A stretch of 64,000 nucleotides of DNA from assembly GCA_017303795.1 (NCBI GenBank), contig JAFLBR010000003.1, positions 124,001-188,000 of the forward strand, given 5' to 3'. Positions 32,300-41,836 of this stretch are shown here, in pieces (position 1 is the first letter of the stretch; each line of letters starts with the position of its first letter). The notes below the pieces were generated by a model. The model worked only from the letters and a program-made list of their open reading frames with translations. It searched no databases and had not been told where the DNA came from. The translations under genes were made by a program, and so were the position numbers. The DNA comes from Cytophagales bacterium. GTDB taxonomy: Bacteria > Bacteroidota > Bacteroidia > Cytophagales > Cyclobacteriaceae.

Positions 32300-33306
32300 T
32301 TGAAACAGCCGTTGTTATTCTGAACTACAACGGAAAACATTTCCTGCAACAGTTTTTGCCAGGCGTAATTGCCCATAGCGGTACGGCAAAAATTATCGTG
32401 GCCGATAATGCCTCAACCGATGACTCCGTAAGTTTTCTGAAAGCAAATTTTTCCAACCATGTTGAAATTATTCTGCTGGACTCCAACCGCGGTTATTGTG
32501 GTGGTTACAACGCAGCACTAAAGCAAGTTGAAGCAACCTACTATGTGTTGCTTAATTCGGATGTAGAAGTAACACCCGGTTGGATTGATCCGGTTATTAA
32601 TCTGTTCAGGCAAGATCAATCCATTGCGGCCGCACAACCTAAAATTCTTTCATACCAAACCCGCAATGAATTTGAATATGCCGGAGCAGGCGGAGGTTTT
32701 ATCGATAGTCTGGGGTATCCGTTTTGTCGCGGAAGAATTTTTAATTCGTTCGAAAAAGATAATGGCCAGTACAATGACACCCGGCAGATTTTCTGGGCCA
32801 CGGGTGCTTGTTTGTTTATCCGTGCTTCCGTTTTTCATCAGCACAATGGTTTTGATGAAGATTTTTTTGCCCACATGGAAGAGATTGATTTGTGCTGGCG
32901 CATTCAACAAACCGGAATGAAAATTTTCTATACCGGAAGCTCGCACGTATATCATGTTGGGGGTGGCACGCTGGCCAAATCGAACCCGCGAAAAACTTAT
33001 TTTAATTTTAGAAATGGCTTGAGCCTGCTTGTCAAAAACCTTCCCACTACTCAATTGTTCTGGAAAATTCCGCTTCGGCTTCTGTTGGATTGGGTAGCTG
33101 CTGCAAAGTTTTTAATAACCGGCTCTACGGCCGATGCCTGGGCAGTAGCTAAAGCTCACGGAAGCTTTATTAAAAACCTGGGACGAGATTATTCTAAACG
33201 ATCATTACCAAACCAGACTCCAATCGGAACGATCCACAAAGGGATGCTACTTATTGAGTATTACCTGAAGGGTAAACGCAAATTTTCAGATCTCCGGAAT
33301 CAATAA
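32296..33306 (+). CDS. Family 2 glycosyltransferase (rhamnosyltransferase-like)
   Basis: A 336-residue cytoplasmic or membrane-associated GT-A enzyme. Motifs: VVILNYNGKHFL, VADNASTDDS, LDSNRGYCGGYNAAL, LLNSDVEVTPGW (DxD-type site NSDVEV), and HMEEIDLCWRI for the acceptor side. This set is that of WbbL-like rhamnosyl or related hexosyl transferases that build surface glycans. The start overlaps ybaB by four bases, and the stop overlaps the convergent pspC gene. No other glycan gene is adjacent, so the product is unknown. Confidence 0.88.
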   Translation: MIETAVVILNYNGKHFLQQFLPGVIAHSGTAKIIVADNASTDDSVSFLKANFSNHVEIILLDSNRGYCGGYNAALKQVEATYYVLLNSDVEVTPGWIDPVINLFRQDQSIAAAQPKILSYQTRNEFEYAGAGGGFIDSLGYPFCRGRIFNSFEKDNGQYNDTRQIFWATGACLFIRASVFHQHNGFDEDFFAHMEEIDLCWRIQQTGMKIFYTGSSHVYHVGGGTLAKSNPRKTYFNFRNGLSLLVKNLPTTQLFWKIPLRLLLDWVAAAKFLITGSTADAWAVAKAHGSFIKNLGRDYSKRSLPNQTPIGTIHKGMLLIEYYLKGKRKFSDLRNQ

Positions 33307-33527
33307 TCCCAGATTGTGCTGCGCCTGCGCAAATGCCTGCGCATGTTCAGTACAAATGCAATCGATAGATACACAATAAGGGGCGACCCGAACGTGAGAA
33401 ATGAGGCATAAATAAAAAAAAGTCTGATGGAAGATGTGGCTATACCCATCTTATCGCCAAGCGCGGTACACACACCAAATGCCTGCTTCTCAAAAAAAAG
33501 TTGAATATCTTTTATCAATCCCACCAT
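33300..33527 (-). CDS. PspC-domain membrane protein
   Basis: From the ATG at 33527 the protein has 75 residues: MVGLIKDIQLFFEKQAFGVC, then LGDKMGIATSSIRLFFIYASF and a second hydrophobic stretch with the basic tail RRHLRRRSTIWDY. This is the single-domain PspC form usual in Bacteroidota, a membrane protein linked to envelope stress. The frame extends to an ATG at 33563, but the shorter start fits the family better. It converges on the glycosyltransferase with a 7-base overlap. Confidence 0.82.
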   Translation of the reverse strand: MVGLIKDIQLFFEKQAFGVCTALGDKMGIATSSIRLFFIYASFLTFGSPLIVYLSIAFVLNMRRHLRRRSTIWDY

Positions 33528-33666
33528 ACAAACATTTGCTAAAAAAAGCCTTTTACCATCCATTTACCTGAGTAAAAGCCGATTTACCGACTAATTGGAA
33601 TGCCTGCAAATATAACCCGTTAAAGTGCTGGAAATAAGGGCCAAGCTTGATATTTTTTTAGCTATT

Positions 33667-33699
33667 ATTGCACAAAAATAGGGGTTTGGGTTAACTTTG
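33667..33699 (+). promoter_or_regulatory. Bacteroidota promoter: TTG at -33 and TAACTTTG at -7
   Basis: TTG at 33668-33670 and TAACTTTG at 33692-33699 are 21 bases apart, close to the consensus layout. Transcription should start near 33706, giving a leader of about 27 bases to the ATG at 33733. This is the best promoter in the window and matches the optimised look of the gene. Confidence 0.65.
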
Positions 33700-33732
33700 C
33701 CCCTCGTTTACGGAAACCTTATAACAATAACT

Positions 33733-35505
33733 ATGAGAAAATTATTTTACGCATTCGTGATCATCGGGTCGCTAACCTTTACCGGTTGTACCCTGCCTAA
33801 AATGATCAAAGCTGCCAAAGAGCAAAAGTTAGAAGTAGCTCCTAACCCGCTTGAAGTTCACAAAGACACGGTAGTATTCGACATTACAGGAAATCTTCCC
33901 GTTAAAATGTTGAAGAAAGGAACAGTTTATACGCTTAATACTTTCTATAAGTATGGTGAAAACGAACTGGCCTTGGCTCCTGCCGAATTCCGTTCTGAAG
34001 ACTTCCCGAATAGCGCGACTGAAGAGGTTAAGGTTTCTAAAAATCAAATGTTCCCATATCAGGATGCCTATAAAGTAGGCACTGTAGAAGTTCAGGGTGT
34101 AGCTTCAAAAGGAACAAAATCTAAAACCACAGAACGTTTACCGGTAGCAACTGGTATTATCACAACCTCTAAACTTGTTCAAAATTCATATTACGCTGCT
34201 TTCGCAGAGCACGGTTACAACAATCAGGAAGAACTTATTCCGGTTGTAATCCCTGATTTCATTTTCGAAAGAGGAAAATCAGTTCTTCGTCCTACTGAAG
34301 TGAAGGCTGAAAAAGGAAAACAATTAGATGCTTTCATCGCTTCTAAAAACGTAACCCGCACTGTAACCATCACCGGTACTCACTCACCTGAAGGTGCTGA
34401 GCGCATCAATACTAAACTTTCTGAAGAGCGTGCTAAAGCGATTGAAAAATTCTATCGCGCACAAATGAAGAAGTACGATTACAAAGGTGCTGCTGATTCA
34501 ATCAAGTTTATCCTGAAGCCAATTGTTGACGATTGGTCAGAATTCAAAAACGCACTTGCTGGTTACGATAAAATTACATCGGACGAAAAATCAGAATACC
34601 TGAACATCATCAACGGTGGTGGTTCTTTCGAAGACCAAGAAAAGGCAATGAAGAAATTGAAGACTTATAACAAAGTTTTCAAAGATGTTTACCCTGGTTT
34701 GCGTTCAGCTAAAACTGAAATCCTTACTGTAAAAGACAAGAAGACAGATGCAGAAATTTCTGTATTGGCTAAGCAAATCACTTCAGGTCAGGCTGCTGCC
34801 GATGCGCTTTCTTTCGAAGAGTTGATGTATTCAGCAACCCTTACTCCTTCAGTAGAAGAGAAAGCTGCTATCTATGAAGCTGCTACCAAAAAAGGAAGCA
34901 ACTGGAATGCACACAATAACTTAGCTGCTGCTTACCTGCAATTGGCTATTCAAAATTCAGCTAATGCAAGTGGTTTGGTTGACAAAGCTGCCGCTCAGGT
35001 AGAAATCGCTGCTAAACTGCGCGAAACTCCTGAAGTACACGCTAACCTGGCTACCATCGCTTTATGGAAAGGCAATCCTTACAAAGCATATAGCCACGCT
35101 ACAAAAGCTTTGCGTGGAGCTAGCAACGATGTTACCCGTGGTGTTAACGGTGTAAAAGGTGCTTCTGAAATCTATATGGCAAATTATAGCGCGGCTGTTA
35201 GCTCAACTTCATCAGCTGTTGATACCGATGTGAACCTGTTTAACAAAGGTTTGGCGCAGTTACTGAACAAAGATTTCAGCAATGCAGCTTCATCATTTGC
35301 TGAATCAACTCGTAAAAACAGCAACTTAGCTATTGGTTATTACGGTGCTGCAGTTGCTGCTGCCCGTTCTGGCAATGGCGATGCAGTGGTTAGCAACCTG
35401 ACCAGTGCTGTACGCATTGACTCTGCTTTAAAAGACAAAGCACTTACAGACCTTGAGTTTGCCAAGTTTGCTACTACCGAAGCATTCCGCAATGCACTTA
35501 AGTAA
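33733..35505 (+). CDS. OmpA-domain and TPR lipoprotein, probably abundant
   Basis: From the ATG at 33733 the protein has 590 residues: signal with lipobox LTFTGC, an N-terminal beta-rich region, an OmpA-C-like domain (about 185-260; VIPDFIFERGKSVLRP and GTHSPEGAERINTKLSEERAKAI), and TPR-like helical repeats from about 380 to the end (NAHNNLAAAYLQLA, VHANLATIALWKGN). It should sit in the outer membrane and reach the peptidoglycan. Codons are restricted and regular, and a strong promoter and a perfect terminator flank the gene, so high expression is likely. The upstream TTG at 33697 overlaps the -7 box and is rejected as a start. Confidence 0.82.
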   Translation: MRKLFYAFVIIGSLTFTGCTLPKMIKAAKEQKLEVAPNPLEVHKDTVVFDITGNLPVKMLKKGTVYTLNTFYKYGENELALAPAEFRSEDFPNSATEEVKVSKNQMFPYQDAYKVGTVEVQGVASKGTKSKTTERLPVATGIITTSKLVQNSYYAAFAEHGYNNQEELIPVVIPDFIFERGKSVLRPTEVKAEKGKQLDAFIASKNVTRTVTITGTHSPEGAERINTKLSEERAKAIEKFYRAQMKKYDYKGAADSIKFILKPIVDDWSEFKNALAGYDKITSDEKSEYLNIINGGGSFEDQEKAMKKLKTYNKVFKDVYPGLRSAKTEILTVKDKKTDAEISVLAKQITSGQAAADALSFEELMYSATLTPSVEEKAAIYEAATKKGSNWNAHNNLAAAYLQLAIQNSANASGLVDKAAAQVEIAAKLRETPEVHANLATIALWKGNPYKAYSHATKALRGASNDVTRGVNGVKGASEIYMANYSAAVSSTSSAVDTDVNLFNKGLAQLLNKDFSNAASSFAESTRKNSNLAIGYYGAAVAAARSGNGDAVVSNLTSAVRIDSALKDKALTDLEFAKFATTEAFRNALK

Positions 35506-35528
35506 TCTTTAGATTACCCGTAAATAGA

Positions 35529-35556
35529 AAAACCCCGGCTCTCACCGGGGTTTTTT
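35529..35556 (+). terminator. Intrinsic terminator after the OmpA/TPR lipoprotein gene
   Basis: CCCCGG (35533-35538) pairs with CCGGGG (35545-35550) around a six-base loop, extended by A/T pairs and followed by six T. Confidence 0.9.
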
Positions 35557-35657
35557 GTTGGGGTTTTGATTGCCTTGTGTCTAAAAAAACAGACCATTCG
35601 TTTTAACCTGAACCTTTAGGTGCCTATTTTTACGGGCTTTCCAAACTAACGGCAGCT

Positions 35658-36635
35658 ATGAGAGAAATTCAATTCAGAGAAGCACTACGCGAAGCCATGA
35701 GCGAAGAAATGAGACGCGATGGCAGCATCTTTTTAATGGGCGAAGAAGTAGCCGAATACAATGGTGCTTACAAAGTGAGCCAGGGAATGCTGGATGAGTT
35801 TGGGCCAGACAGAGTAATTGATACCCCAATAGCTGAATTAGGTTTTGCAGGTATTGGAACCGGAGCAGCCATTAATGGCCTCCGCCCCATAATAGAATTC
35901 ATGACCTTCAATTTTTCGTTGGTTGCCATCGACCAGATTATAAATTCGGCTGCTAAAATTTTATCCATGTCGGGCGGGCAATACCACTGCCCTATTGTGT
36001 TTCGTGGGCCTACCGGTAATGCCGGACAGTTAGGTGCACAACACTCGCAGAATTTTGAGAACTGGTTTGCCAACACTCCCGGATTAAAAGTGGTAGTACC
36101 CTCTAATCCATATGATGCCAAAGGACTTTTAAAAACTTCTATTCGCGATAACGATCCGGTTATTTTTATGGAATCGGAAGTGATGTATGGTGAGAAAGGT
36201 GAAGTGCCTGCAGAAGAATATTTAATTCCGATTGGTGTTGCCGATGTAAAACGTGCCGGTACCGATGTAACCATCGTTTCGTTTGGTAAGATTATGAAAG
36301 TGGCGTTGGCTGCAGCTCAGGAATTGGAGAAAGAAGGAATCTCTGCAGAAGTAATTGACTTGCGTACCGTTCGGCCAATTGATTATGCTACTGTGGTGGA
36401 ATCCGTAAAGAAAACAAACCGGTTGGTAATTGTTGAAGAAGCGTGGCCTTTGTCATCCATCGCAACTGAAATTACCTACCATGTGCAGAAACACGCTTTC
36501 GATTATTTGGATGCACCTATTCACCGCATCAACAGTTTAGATGTACCACTGCCTTATGCACCTACTTTAATTCAGGCTATTTTGCCTAATGTAGAGCGTA
36601 CGGTAAAAGCAATAAAGGCTGTAATGTATCGATAA
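35658..36635 (+). CDS. pdhB: Pyruvate dehydrogenase E1 component, beta subunit
   Basis: A 325-residue protein with the E1-beta pattern: MREIQFREALREAMSEEMRR, LMGEEVAEYNGAYKVSQGML, DTPIAELGFAGIGTGAA, the YxxHxQ-like region FNFSLVAIDQIINSAAK, GPTGNAGQLGAQHSQ, and the C-terminal transketolase domain with IDLRTVRPID. It pairs with the alpha subunit in the first step of pyruvate (or branched-chain ketoacid) decarboxylation with thiamine diphosphate. The alpha subunit gene is not adjacent, which is common in Bacteroidota. Strict match to PdhB rather than BkdB is from recall. A TATTTTTA at about 35626 may be its -7 box. Confidence 0.9.
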   Translation: MREIQFREALREAMSEEMRRDGSIFLMGEEVAEYNGAYKVSQGMLDEFGPDRVIDTPIAELGFAGIGTGAAINGLRPIIEFMTFNFSLVAIDQIINSAAKILSMSGGQYHCPIVFRGPTGNAGQLGAQHSQNFENWFANTPGLKVVVPSNPYDAKGLLKTSIRDNDPVIFMESEVMYGEKGEVPAEEYLIPIGVADVKRAGTDVTIVSFGKIMKVALAAAQELEKEGISAEVIDLRTVRPIDYATVVESVKKTNRLVIVEEAWPLSSIATEITYHVQKHAFDYLDAPIHRINSLDVPLPYAPTLIQAILPNVERTVKAIKAVMYR

Positions 36636-36653
36636 AAATTTATTGACCTTCCT

Positions 36654-36690
36654 AAAAGCGTCTGGCCATAAAAGTCAGACGCTTTTTTTT
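36654..36690. terminator. Bidirectional intrinsic terminator between pdhB and the LLM oxidoreductase
   Basis: AAAAGCGTCTG (36654-36664) pairs with CAGACGCTTTT (36676-36686), 11 bp, followed by further T. The opposite gene ends at 36692, and the A-run gives a U-tract for that strand too. Confidence 0.88.
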
Positions 36691-36691
36691 A

Positions 36692-37699
36692 TTACACCGT
36701 TTTAAGATCAAATGCCTGCGCCAATAACTGATACGATCTTAAGCGATCAGCTTCCGTATCCGCAAAGGTGGCCACCACTATCTCATCTACATCAAATGAT
36801 GCTGCCAATAAGGTTAAGCGTGCCTTTACTTCATCAGGCGTACCAAAGATCATTCTTGCGCGGTTATATTGAATCCGCGCTTTTTCTTCAGGTGAGTACA
36901 CATTATTCTTTACACTCTCATACGAAGGCGCTTCATCATCCACTCTTCCACGCTCAATGCTTAACATGCGGTAATCCATTACAGCTTGCATCTCATCAAC
37001 CTTAACTCGTGAATCGGCACAAAACACAAACACACCTACACTGGCTTGTGGTTGAGCTAAGGTTGCTGAAGGTTTAAACTGTTTGCGATAAGCCTCAATG
37101 GCTTCCGGGCCACCGTTGGGATTTATAAACTTTGCATAAGAGAGCGCCAACCCAAAATGCGCTGCAATGTACGCACTCTCACCACTTGAAGTAAGCATCC
37201 ACAGTTGAGGGATTGTTTCAATTCGTGGAATCGCGCGCACTTTTTCATGAATAGTACCTGGTGTACTTTTATCTTCCAGGTAACCTTTCAGTTCATCAAT
37301 CTGCCGAATGTAGTCGCTGGGATTAAACCCATTAGCTGGATTTAATATAGAAGCGGTAAGTCGATCGCCACCGGGCGCACGGCCAATACCTAAATCAATT
37401 CTATTGGGATATAAGGCTTCGAGTAATCGAAAATTCTCGGCCACTTTTAACGCACTGTGATTGGGCAACATAATACCACCCGATCCAAACCTGATACGTT
37501 TAGTCTCAGCTGCGAGCCTTGCAATCAACACTTCGGGAGCGGCAGCAGCTAATGTTAAAAAATTATGGTGTTCCGAAATCCAGTAGCGCGTATAACCCCA
37601 TTCATCGGCCAAACGTGCCAGCTTTACACTTTCCTGTAATGCTTCAACTGCATTACTTCCCCTCCGAATAGGAGTTTGATCGAGTACACTTAATTTCAT
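36692..37699 (-). CDS. LLM-class flavin-dependent oxidoreductase
   Basis: A 335-residue bacterial-luciferase-like TIM barrel. Landmarks: SVLDQTPIRRGSNAVEAL, WISEHHNFLTLAAAAPEVLI, FGSGGIMLPNHSALKVAE, and LGIGRAPGGD. This subgroup (YhbW/MsnO8-like) uses reduced FMN; natural substrates are unknown. The protein is cytoplasmic. A flavin reductase gene lies 107 bases upstream on the same strand and could supply reduced flavin, although no shared promoter was traced. Confidence 0.9.
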   Translation of the reverse strand: MKLSVLDQTPIRRGSNAVEALQESVKLARLADEWGYTRYWISEHHNFLTLAAAAPEVLIARLAAETKRIRFGSGGIMLPNHSALKVAENFRLLEALYPNRIDLGIGRAPGGDRLTASILNPANGFNPSDYIRQIDELKGYLEDKSTPGTIHEKVRAIPRIETIPQLWMLTSSGESAYIAAHFGLALSYAKFINPNGGPEAIEAYRKQFKPSATLAQPQASVGVFVFCADSRVKVDEMQAVMDYRMLSIERGRVDDEAPSYESVKNNVYSPEEKARIQYNRARMIFGTPDEVKARLTLLAASFDVDEIVVATFADTEADRLRSYQLLAQAFDLKTV

Positions 37700-37806
37700 C
37701 TATCCTTTATTAGCTCGGTACAGCTAACAACAAACTTATTAAACAAGTGCCCTAAATGTTGAAACAATTGCTAATGCCTTGAGTGCGATTTCATTTCATT
37801 TGTACT

Positions 37807-38655
37807 TCACTGCAAAAGTAGTTGCCAGGCCTCTGTTATTTTGCCTTGTTTCAGGTAGTGTTGAGCCAATCGATGTAGCGATTCAGTGCCTTGATTGACG
37901 ATTTTTAATTCCTCTGTAGAAAGCTGGCGTTTAGCTGGAAGCTGATCCACATTAGCCAGCATACCCAGATCGTTTCCCGTAAGGATTTTACTGGTTCTGA
38001 TTTTTTCAGGTAATAAATCATAACCAATACCTATTTTCTCATTTGGTTTGGGCACTACAAACACACTCTCACCGGAAGCTCGGTTATAATAATTCTGACC
38101 CATGCGGGCTACGGTATCCAGCTTGTGCGGATCAATCATATTGTTTTCATCCAGCACACTGTCGTGAATATGCATTAACAATACTTCGCAGATTACAAGA
38201 TTGCCGGCTCCACCTTCTGTACCCAATGGAATAACCTGTTTCACTTTGCACTCAAACGAAACGGGCGACTCTCCTACGCGTGGTGGTTTTACTAAGTCTG
38301 ATTTTACTTCCGTGAACCCCGACTTCACAAATTCATTCACACCTTTGGCAAATTCACAACTGGCCAGTGAAGTCTGCTGCACCATATCGTAGTTTACGAT
38401 GTTTATCACCACTTCATCTACTTCAACCACATTCTCTAATGTATGCTTTATAGTATTATTCCGCACGCGCCTGGATGGTGAGAATACCAGAATGGGCGGA
38501 TTCATGCTGAACATGTTAAAGAAACTAAATGGACTAAGATTCACATTTCCTTCTGCATCTATAGAACTTACAAATGCAATGGGGCGTGGTGACACTGCAC
38601 TTTGCAGATAAGCCTGTAGTTTAGGAATGGGTAAGTCAGCAGGACGAATAATCAT
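37807..38655 (-). CDS. Flavin reductase family (flavoredoxin-like) protein
   Basis: A 282-residue protein with the split-barrel FMN-binding fold: IPKLQAYLQSAVSPRPIAFV, NLSPFSFFNMFSMNPPILVF, and NTIKHTLEN. The N-terminal 200 residues are the FMN-binding domain, and the rest is a family-specific tail. It overlaps the four-helix membrane protein by ATGA (38652-38655), which in turn overlaps fumarylacetoacetase, so the three form one operon. In several Bacteroidota this gene neighbours aromatic amino acid degradation; an electron-transfer role there is inferred. Confidence 0.85.
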   Translation of the reverse strand: MIIRPADLPIPKLQAYLQSAVSPRPIAFVSSIDAEGNVNLSPFSFFNMFSMNPPILVFSPSRRVRNNTIKHTLENVVEVDEVVINIVNYDMVQQTSLASCEFAKGVNEFVKSGFTEVKSDLVKPPRVGESPVSFECKVKQVIPLGTEGGAGNLVICEVLLMHIHDSVLDENNMIDPHKLDTVARMGQNYYNRASGESVFVVPKPNEKIGIGYDLLPEKIRTSKILTGNDLGMLANVDQLPAKRQLSTEELKIVNQGTESLHRLAQHYLKQGKITEAWQLLLQ

Positions 38656-39104
38656 AAGGCTTTATTAATTGGAGATTCCGGAAAGCGAGGCGTTTGCCTG
38701 ATCACTTTAACCAATCCCGAACCCGAAACAAAAATCAAAATCAGCGGCAGCAAGTATGCACCATACTTAAGTTTATGACCCGAGTGGCTGTAAGACCAAC
38801 TTTGAAAATCCAATGCAGTTTTAACTCCGATAAAAATAAAAAGCAAAAGTAAAACTGAGAGTATTATTTTAGCAGTGCGCTTAACAATAATTTCTTGGTA
38901 GCCAAGCCAAACAATTACTTGCGTGATGATCCACACAACAGCAACTACAATAGCCACGGTTAGCAATGCACGCGGAAACGTGCGCAGATAGTGGTACTTA
39001 TAAATTATGAAACCCAGCTTACCCAATAAATTTGGTTTGGCAATCAGATAAGCATCAATAATTGTTAATACAACAAGTACGATCCACCAGATTATGCGTT
39101 TCAT
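38652..39104 (-). CDS. Four-helix membrane protein of unknown function
   Basis: A 150-residue protein with hydrophobic segments at about 4-24, 43-67, 78-97 and 114-133, joined by short basic loops, and no signal cleavage site. I do not recognise a family. It overlaps both neighbours by 4 bases (fahA stop/start at 39101-39104, flavin reductase at 38652-38655). This tight coupling in a tyrosine-degradation operon is the only clue; transport or anchoring is possible but not supported by motif. Confidence 0.7.
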   Translation of the reverse strand: MKRIIWWIVLVVLTIIDAYLIAKPNLLGKLGFIIYKYHYLRTFPRALLTVAIVVAVVWIITQVIVWLGYQEIIVKRTAKIILSVLLLLFIFIGVKTALDFQSWSYSHSGHKLKYGAYLLPLILIFVSGSGLVKVIRQTPRFPESPINKAL

Positions 39105-40375
39105 AATGCAGGCAAAATTTTTCCTTCACACTTTCCAAAACCAATCCTAACTTTATTCTTCTCTGCAAAGCCTCTAATTATTACGGTATCACCATCTTCC
39201 AGAAACTTTCGGTTTGTACCATTGGCAAGATGCAACGGTCGCTGACCATTCCAGCTTAGCTCCAGCAACGAACCATACGAGCCGGGTGATGGACCACTGA
39301 TTGTTCCAGAGGCATACAAATCACCAACCTGCACGTTGCAACCATTAACCGTATGATGGGCCAACTGCTGATTTACATTCCAGTATAAATACTTAGCATT
39401 GGATCGACACACTGTAGTGGGTTCGCCCCCATCGGGTTGAATCAACACTTCCAGATTAATATCAAAATTCCTGGGGCCTTCCGTTACCAGATAAGGTAAC
39501 ACGTGTGGAAATTGCTCTGGCCCTTGCGCCCGAAAAGGTTCCAGCGCATCAAGCGTAACAATCCAGGGCGAAATAGTCGAACCGAAATTTTTTCCCAGGA
39601 ATGGGCCGAGTGGTACATACTCCCATTGTTGAATATCGCGCGCGCTCCAATCGTTAAACAATACAAAACCAAAAATGTATTCTTCGGCTTCGGTGGTTGT
39701 AATGTGTGTTCCCAAGGCGCTTTGCTTACCCGTTATAAAAGCCAGCTCCAACTCAAAATCTAATTTTTGCGATGGGCAGAATACCGGAAGCTCTGAATCG
39801 GGAAGTTTGATCTGGCCCTTTGGCCGATGCAGATTTGTTCCGGAAATAACAATAGATGACGCGCGACCATGATAGCCCACCGGCAAATGTTTCCAATTGG
39901 GAAGCAATGCATTTTTAGGATCGCGAAACATACTGCCCACATTGGTAGCGTGCTCTTCGCTGCTATAAAAATCAGTGTAATTAGGAATCTGCACGGGCAT
40001 CTGCATCTGCACTTCAGTCATAGGGATAAGGGCAATTTCGCGTGCGGCTATGTTATGCTGAAGTTCATCTACATCAATACGAAGTAGTTCAGAAATCCGG
40101 TTGCGCACTGCCCGTGTTGTTTTGCGACCGAGTGCTATAAAATCATTCAAATGCTTCTGATTAAAAATACCTGATGGCAAACCTAAACCATCTAAGTAGC
40201 CATTCTCATGCAGGTAGACGAGATCCAACACATGCTCGCCAATAGCGACACCGGCCACCGCACTGAGGTAGCGAGTTTTAAAAATCCCAAAAGGTAAATT
40301 TTGAATTGGGAAATCAGATCCGGCAGGAACGTGAACCCAACTCTTCAATTCCGGATTATTGGCAGTTATTTGCAT
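39101..40375 (-). CDS. fahA: Fumarylacetoacetase
   Basis: A 424-residue enzyme for the last step of tyrosine breakdown, hydrolysis of 4-fumarylacetoacetate to fumarate and acetoacetate. Landmarks: N-terminal SH3-like domain with LPFGIF, YTDFYSSEEHATNVGSMFR (metal Asp and catalytic His), KLDFELELAFITGK, FNDWSARDIQQWEYVPLGPF, and HTVNGCNVQVGDLYASGTI. Length is typical. It is the first gene of a minus-strand operon with the membrane protein and flavin reductase. Other tyrosine genes (hppD, hmgA) are not in this window. Confidence 0.93.
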   Translation of the reverse strand: MQITANNPELKSWVHVPAGSDFPIQNLPFGIFKTRYLSAVAGVAIGEHVLDLVYLHENGYLDGLGLPSGIFNQKHLNDFIALGRKTTRAVRNRISELLRIDVDELQHNIAAREIALIPMTEVQMQMPVQIPNYTDFYSSEEHATNVGSMFRDPKNALLPNWKHLPVGYHGRASSIVISGTNLHRPKGQIKLPDSELPVFCPSQKLDFELELAFITGKQSALGTHITTTEAEEYIFGFVLFNDWSARDIQQWEYVPLGPFLGKNFGSTISPWIVTLDALEPFRAQGPEQFPHVLPYLVTEGPRNFDINLEVLIQPDGGEPTTVCRSNAKYLYWNVNQQLAHHTVNGCNVQVGDLYASGTISGPSPGSYGSLLELSWNGQRPLHLANGTNRKFLEDGDTVIIRGFAEKNKVRIGFGKCEGKILPAL

Positions 40376-40447
40376 TTGTTTGGATTATGTTCGCAAAGCC
40401 GAAATTAATTTAAATTTTTTACTTTACTTGAACCGCACATCTGTTAC

Positions 40448-41836
40448 ATGAACAATCAATCGCCACACTTTTCTTTTCCAAAAGCATTCGAAACGCGAAT
40501 GGAAAATATACTGGATGCTGATTGGACCAAATTTGCACAAGCGCACACACAAGCGGCCCCGGTAAGTATTCGTGTAAATCCTAAAAAGAAATTTTCTCCA
40601 GAATTGCCGCATGTGCCCTGGAGTGATTTTGGGTTTTACTTACAAGAGCGACCCATATTTACGCTTGATCCCATTTTTCATGCCGGTGCTTATTATGTGC
40701 AAGAAGCCAGCTCGCTCTTTCTGGAACAGGCATTAAAACAAACTGTTGATCTGACGCAGCCGCTACGTGTATTGGATTTATGTGCCGCTCCCGGAGGCAA
40801 ATCCACGCACCTGCTTAGTTTATTATCGAACGATTCGTTACTAATCAGTAATGAAGTGATTCGTGCGCGGGCGCAGATCTTATGGGAGAATATTCAGAAG
40901 TGGGGACATCCAAATGTAATCGTAACCAATTCCGATCCTTCTGCCTTTCAGCAATTGAAAGGATACTTTGATGTTATTGTGGTGGATGCACCATGCTCTG
41001 GTGAAGGTTTATTTCGCAAAGATGCTGACGCTTGTAAAGAATGGTCGGAAGAGAACATAAACTTATGTGCCCAACGCCAGCGAAGAATTTTAAACGATGT
41101 ATGGCCCGCGTTGAAAGAAAACGGAGTATTGATTTACAGCACGTGTACGTATAATGCGAATGAGAACGAAGCAAATCTGAATGCGTTGGCCGATGAATAC
41201 AATGTAGAGTTTGTTTCGCTTAAGCTTAACCCGGAGTGGAATATCGAAACTATCTCTTCCAATAATGCAATCGGGTATCGGTTTTATCCGCATCGTGTAC
41301 AAGGTGAAGGTTTTTTTATTTCGGCTATGATTAAAAAAGAAAGTGCCGATCGCCTAAAGCTAAAGTCGAATTCAAAACTTAACACGCCATCAACTAAGAT
41401 AATCGAACGTCTTAAACCGTGGACATTAGCTTCGGAACAATTTCGTTGGATACAACAACAAGACTTGATTATTCAAATACCAGAATCACTGCTAAACGAA
41501 ATTGATTTTATCAGTAAACTCTTTTTCCCGCTGGGCAAGGGAACCGCTGTAGCCGAACTAAAGCACGATAAGTTAGTGCCAGAACATGCATTTGCGTTAT
41601 CGAACTTTATTAACACCGATTTTTTTCAAGCAACTGATCTTAACGAAAGTGAGGCCATCGCCTACTTAAGGAAAGATGTATTAGCCATTAGCGAAGGCTT
41701 AAAATGTTTTGGATTGGTTCGTTATAAAAATCAAAACTTGGGTTGGGTTAATCACCTGGGCAATCGCACCAACAACCTATATCCAGCAAACTGGCGGATA
41801 AGAATGTCAGCCGGAATTAACCCATCGCCTGAATAA
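40448..41836 (+). CDS. RsmB/RsmF-type rRNA cytosine-C5 methyltransferase
   Basis: A 462-residue protein with the NOL1/NOP2/Sun fold: SAM motif I LDLCAAPGGKSTHLL (about residue 115), motif IV VVDAPCSGEGLFRKD with its catalytic-cycle Cys, motif VI YSTCTYNANENE with the nucleophilic Cys, and a C-terminal PUA-like extension (about 300-460) as in RsmF. It probably methylates 16S rRNA C1407 or a nearby site. The stop overlaps the convergent MFS gene by 20 bases. It is divergent from fahA with a 72-base gap. Confidence 0.88.
   Translation: MNNQSPHFSFPKAFETRMENILDADWTKFAQAHTQAAPVSIRVNPKKKFSPELPHVPWSDFGFYLQERPIFTLDPIFHAGAYYVQEASSLFLEQALKQTVDLTQPLRVLDLCAAPGGKSTHLLSLLSNDSLLISNEVIRARAQILWENIQKWGHPNVIVTNSDPSAFQQLKGYFDVIVVDAPCSGEGLFRKDADACKEWSEENINLCAQRQRRILNDVWPALKENGVLIYSTCTYNANENEANLNALADEYNVEFVSLKLNPEWNIETISSNNAIGYRFYPHRVQGEGFFISAMIKKESADRLKLKSNSKLNTPSTKIIERLKPWTLASEQFRWIQQQDLIIQIPESLLNEIDFISKLFFPLGKGTAVAELKHDKLVPEHAFALSNFINTDFFQATDLNESEAIAYLRKDVLAISEGLKCFGLVRYKNQNLGWVNHLGNRTNNLYPANWRIRMSAGINPSPE

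Noticed and set aside
33697-33732. Upstream TTG start for the OmpA/TPR lipoprotein
   Set aside because: It falls in the -7 box, and the lipoprotein signal starts at the ATG at 33733.
35768-36274. 168-codon minus-strand frame opposite pdhB
   Set aside because: Shadow of a conserved gene; no recognisable domain.
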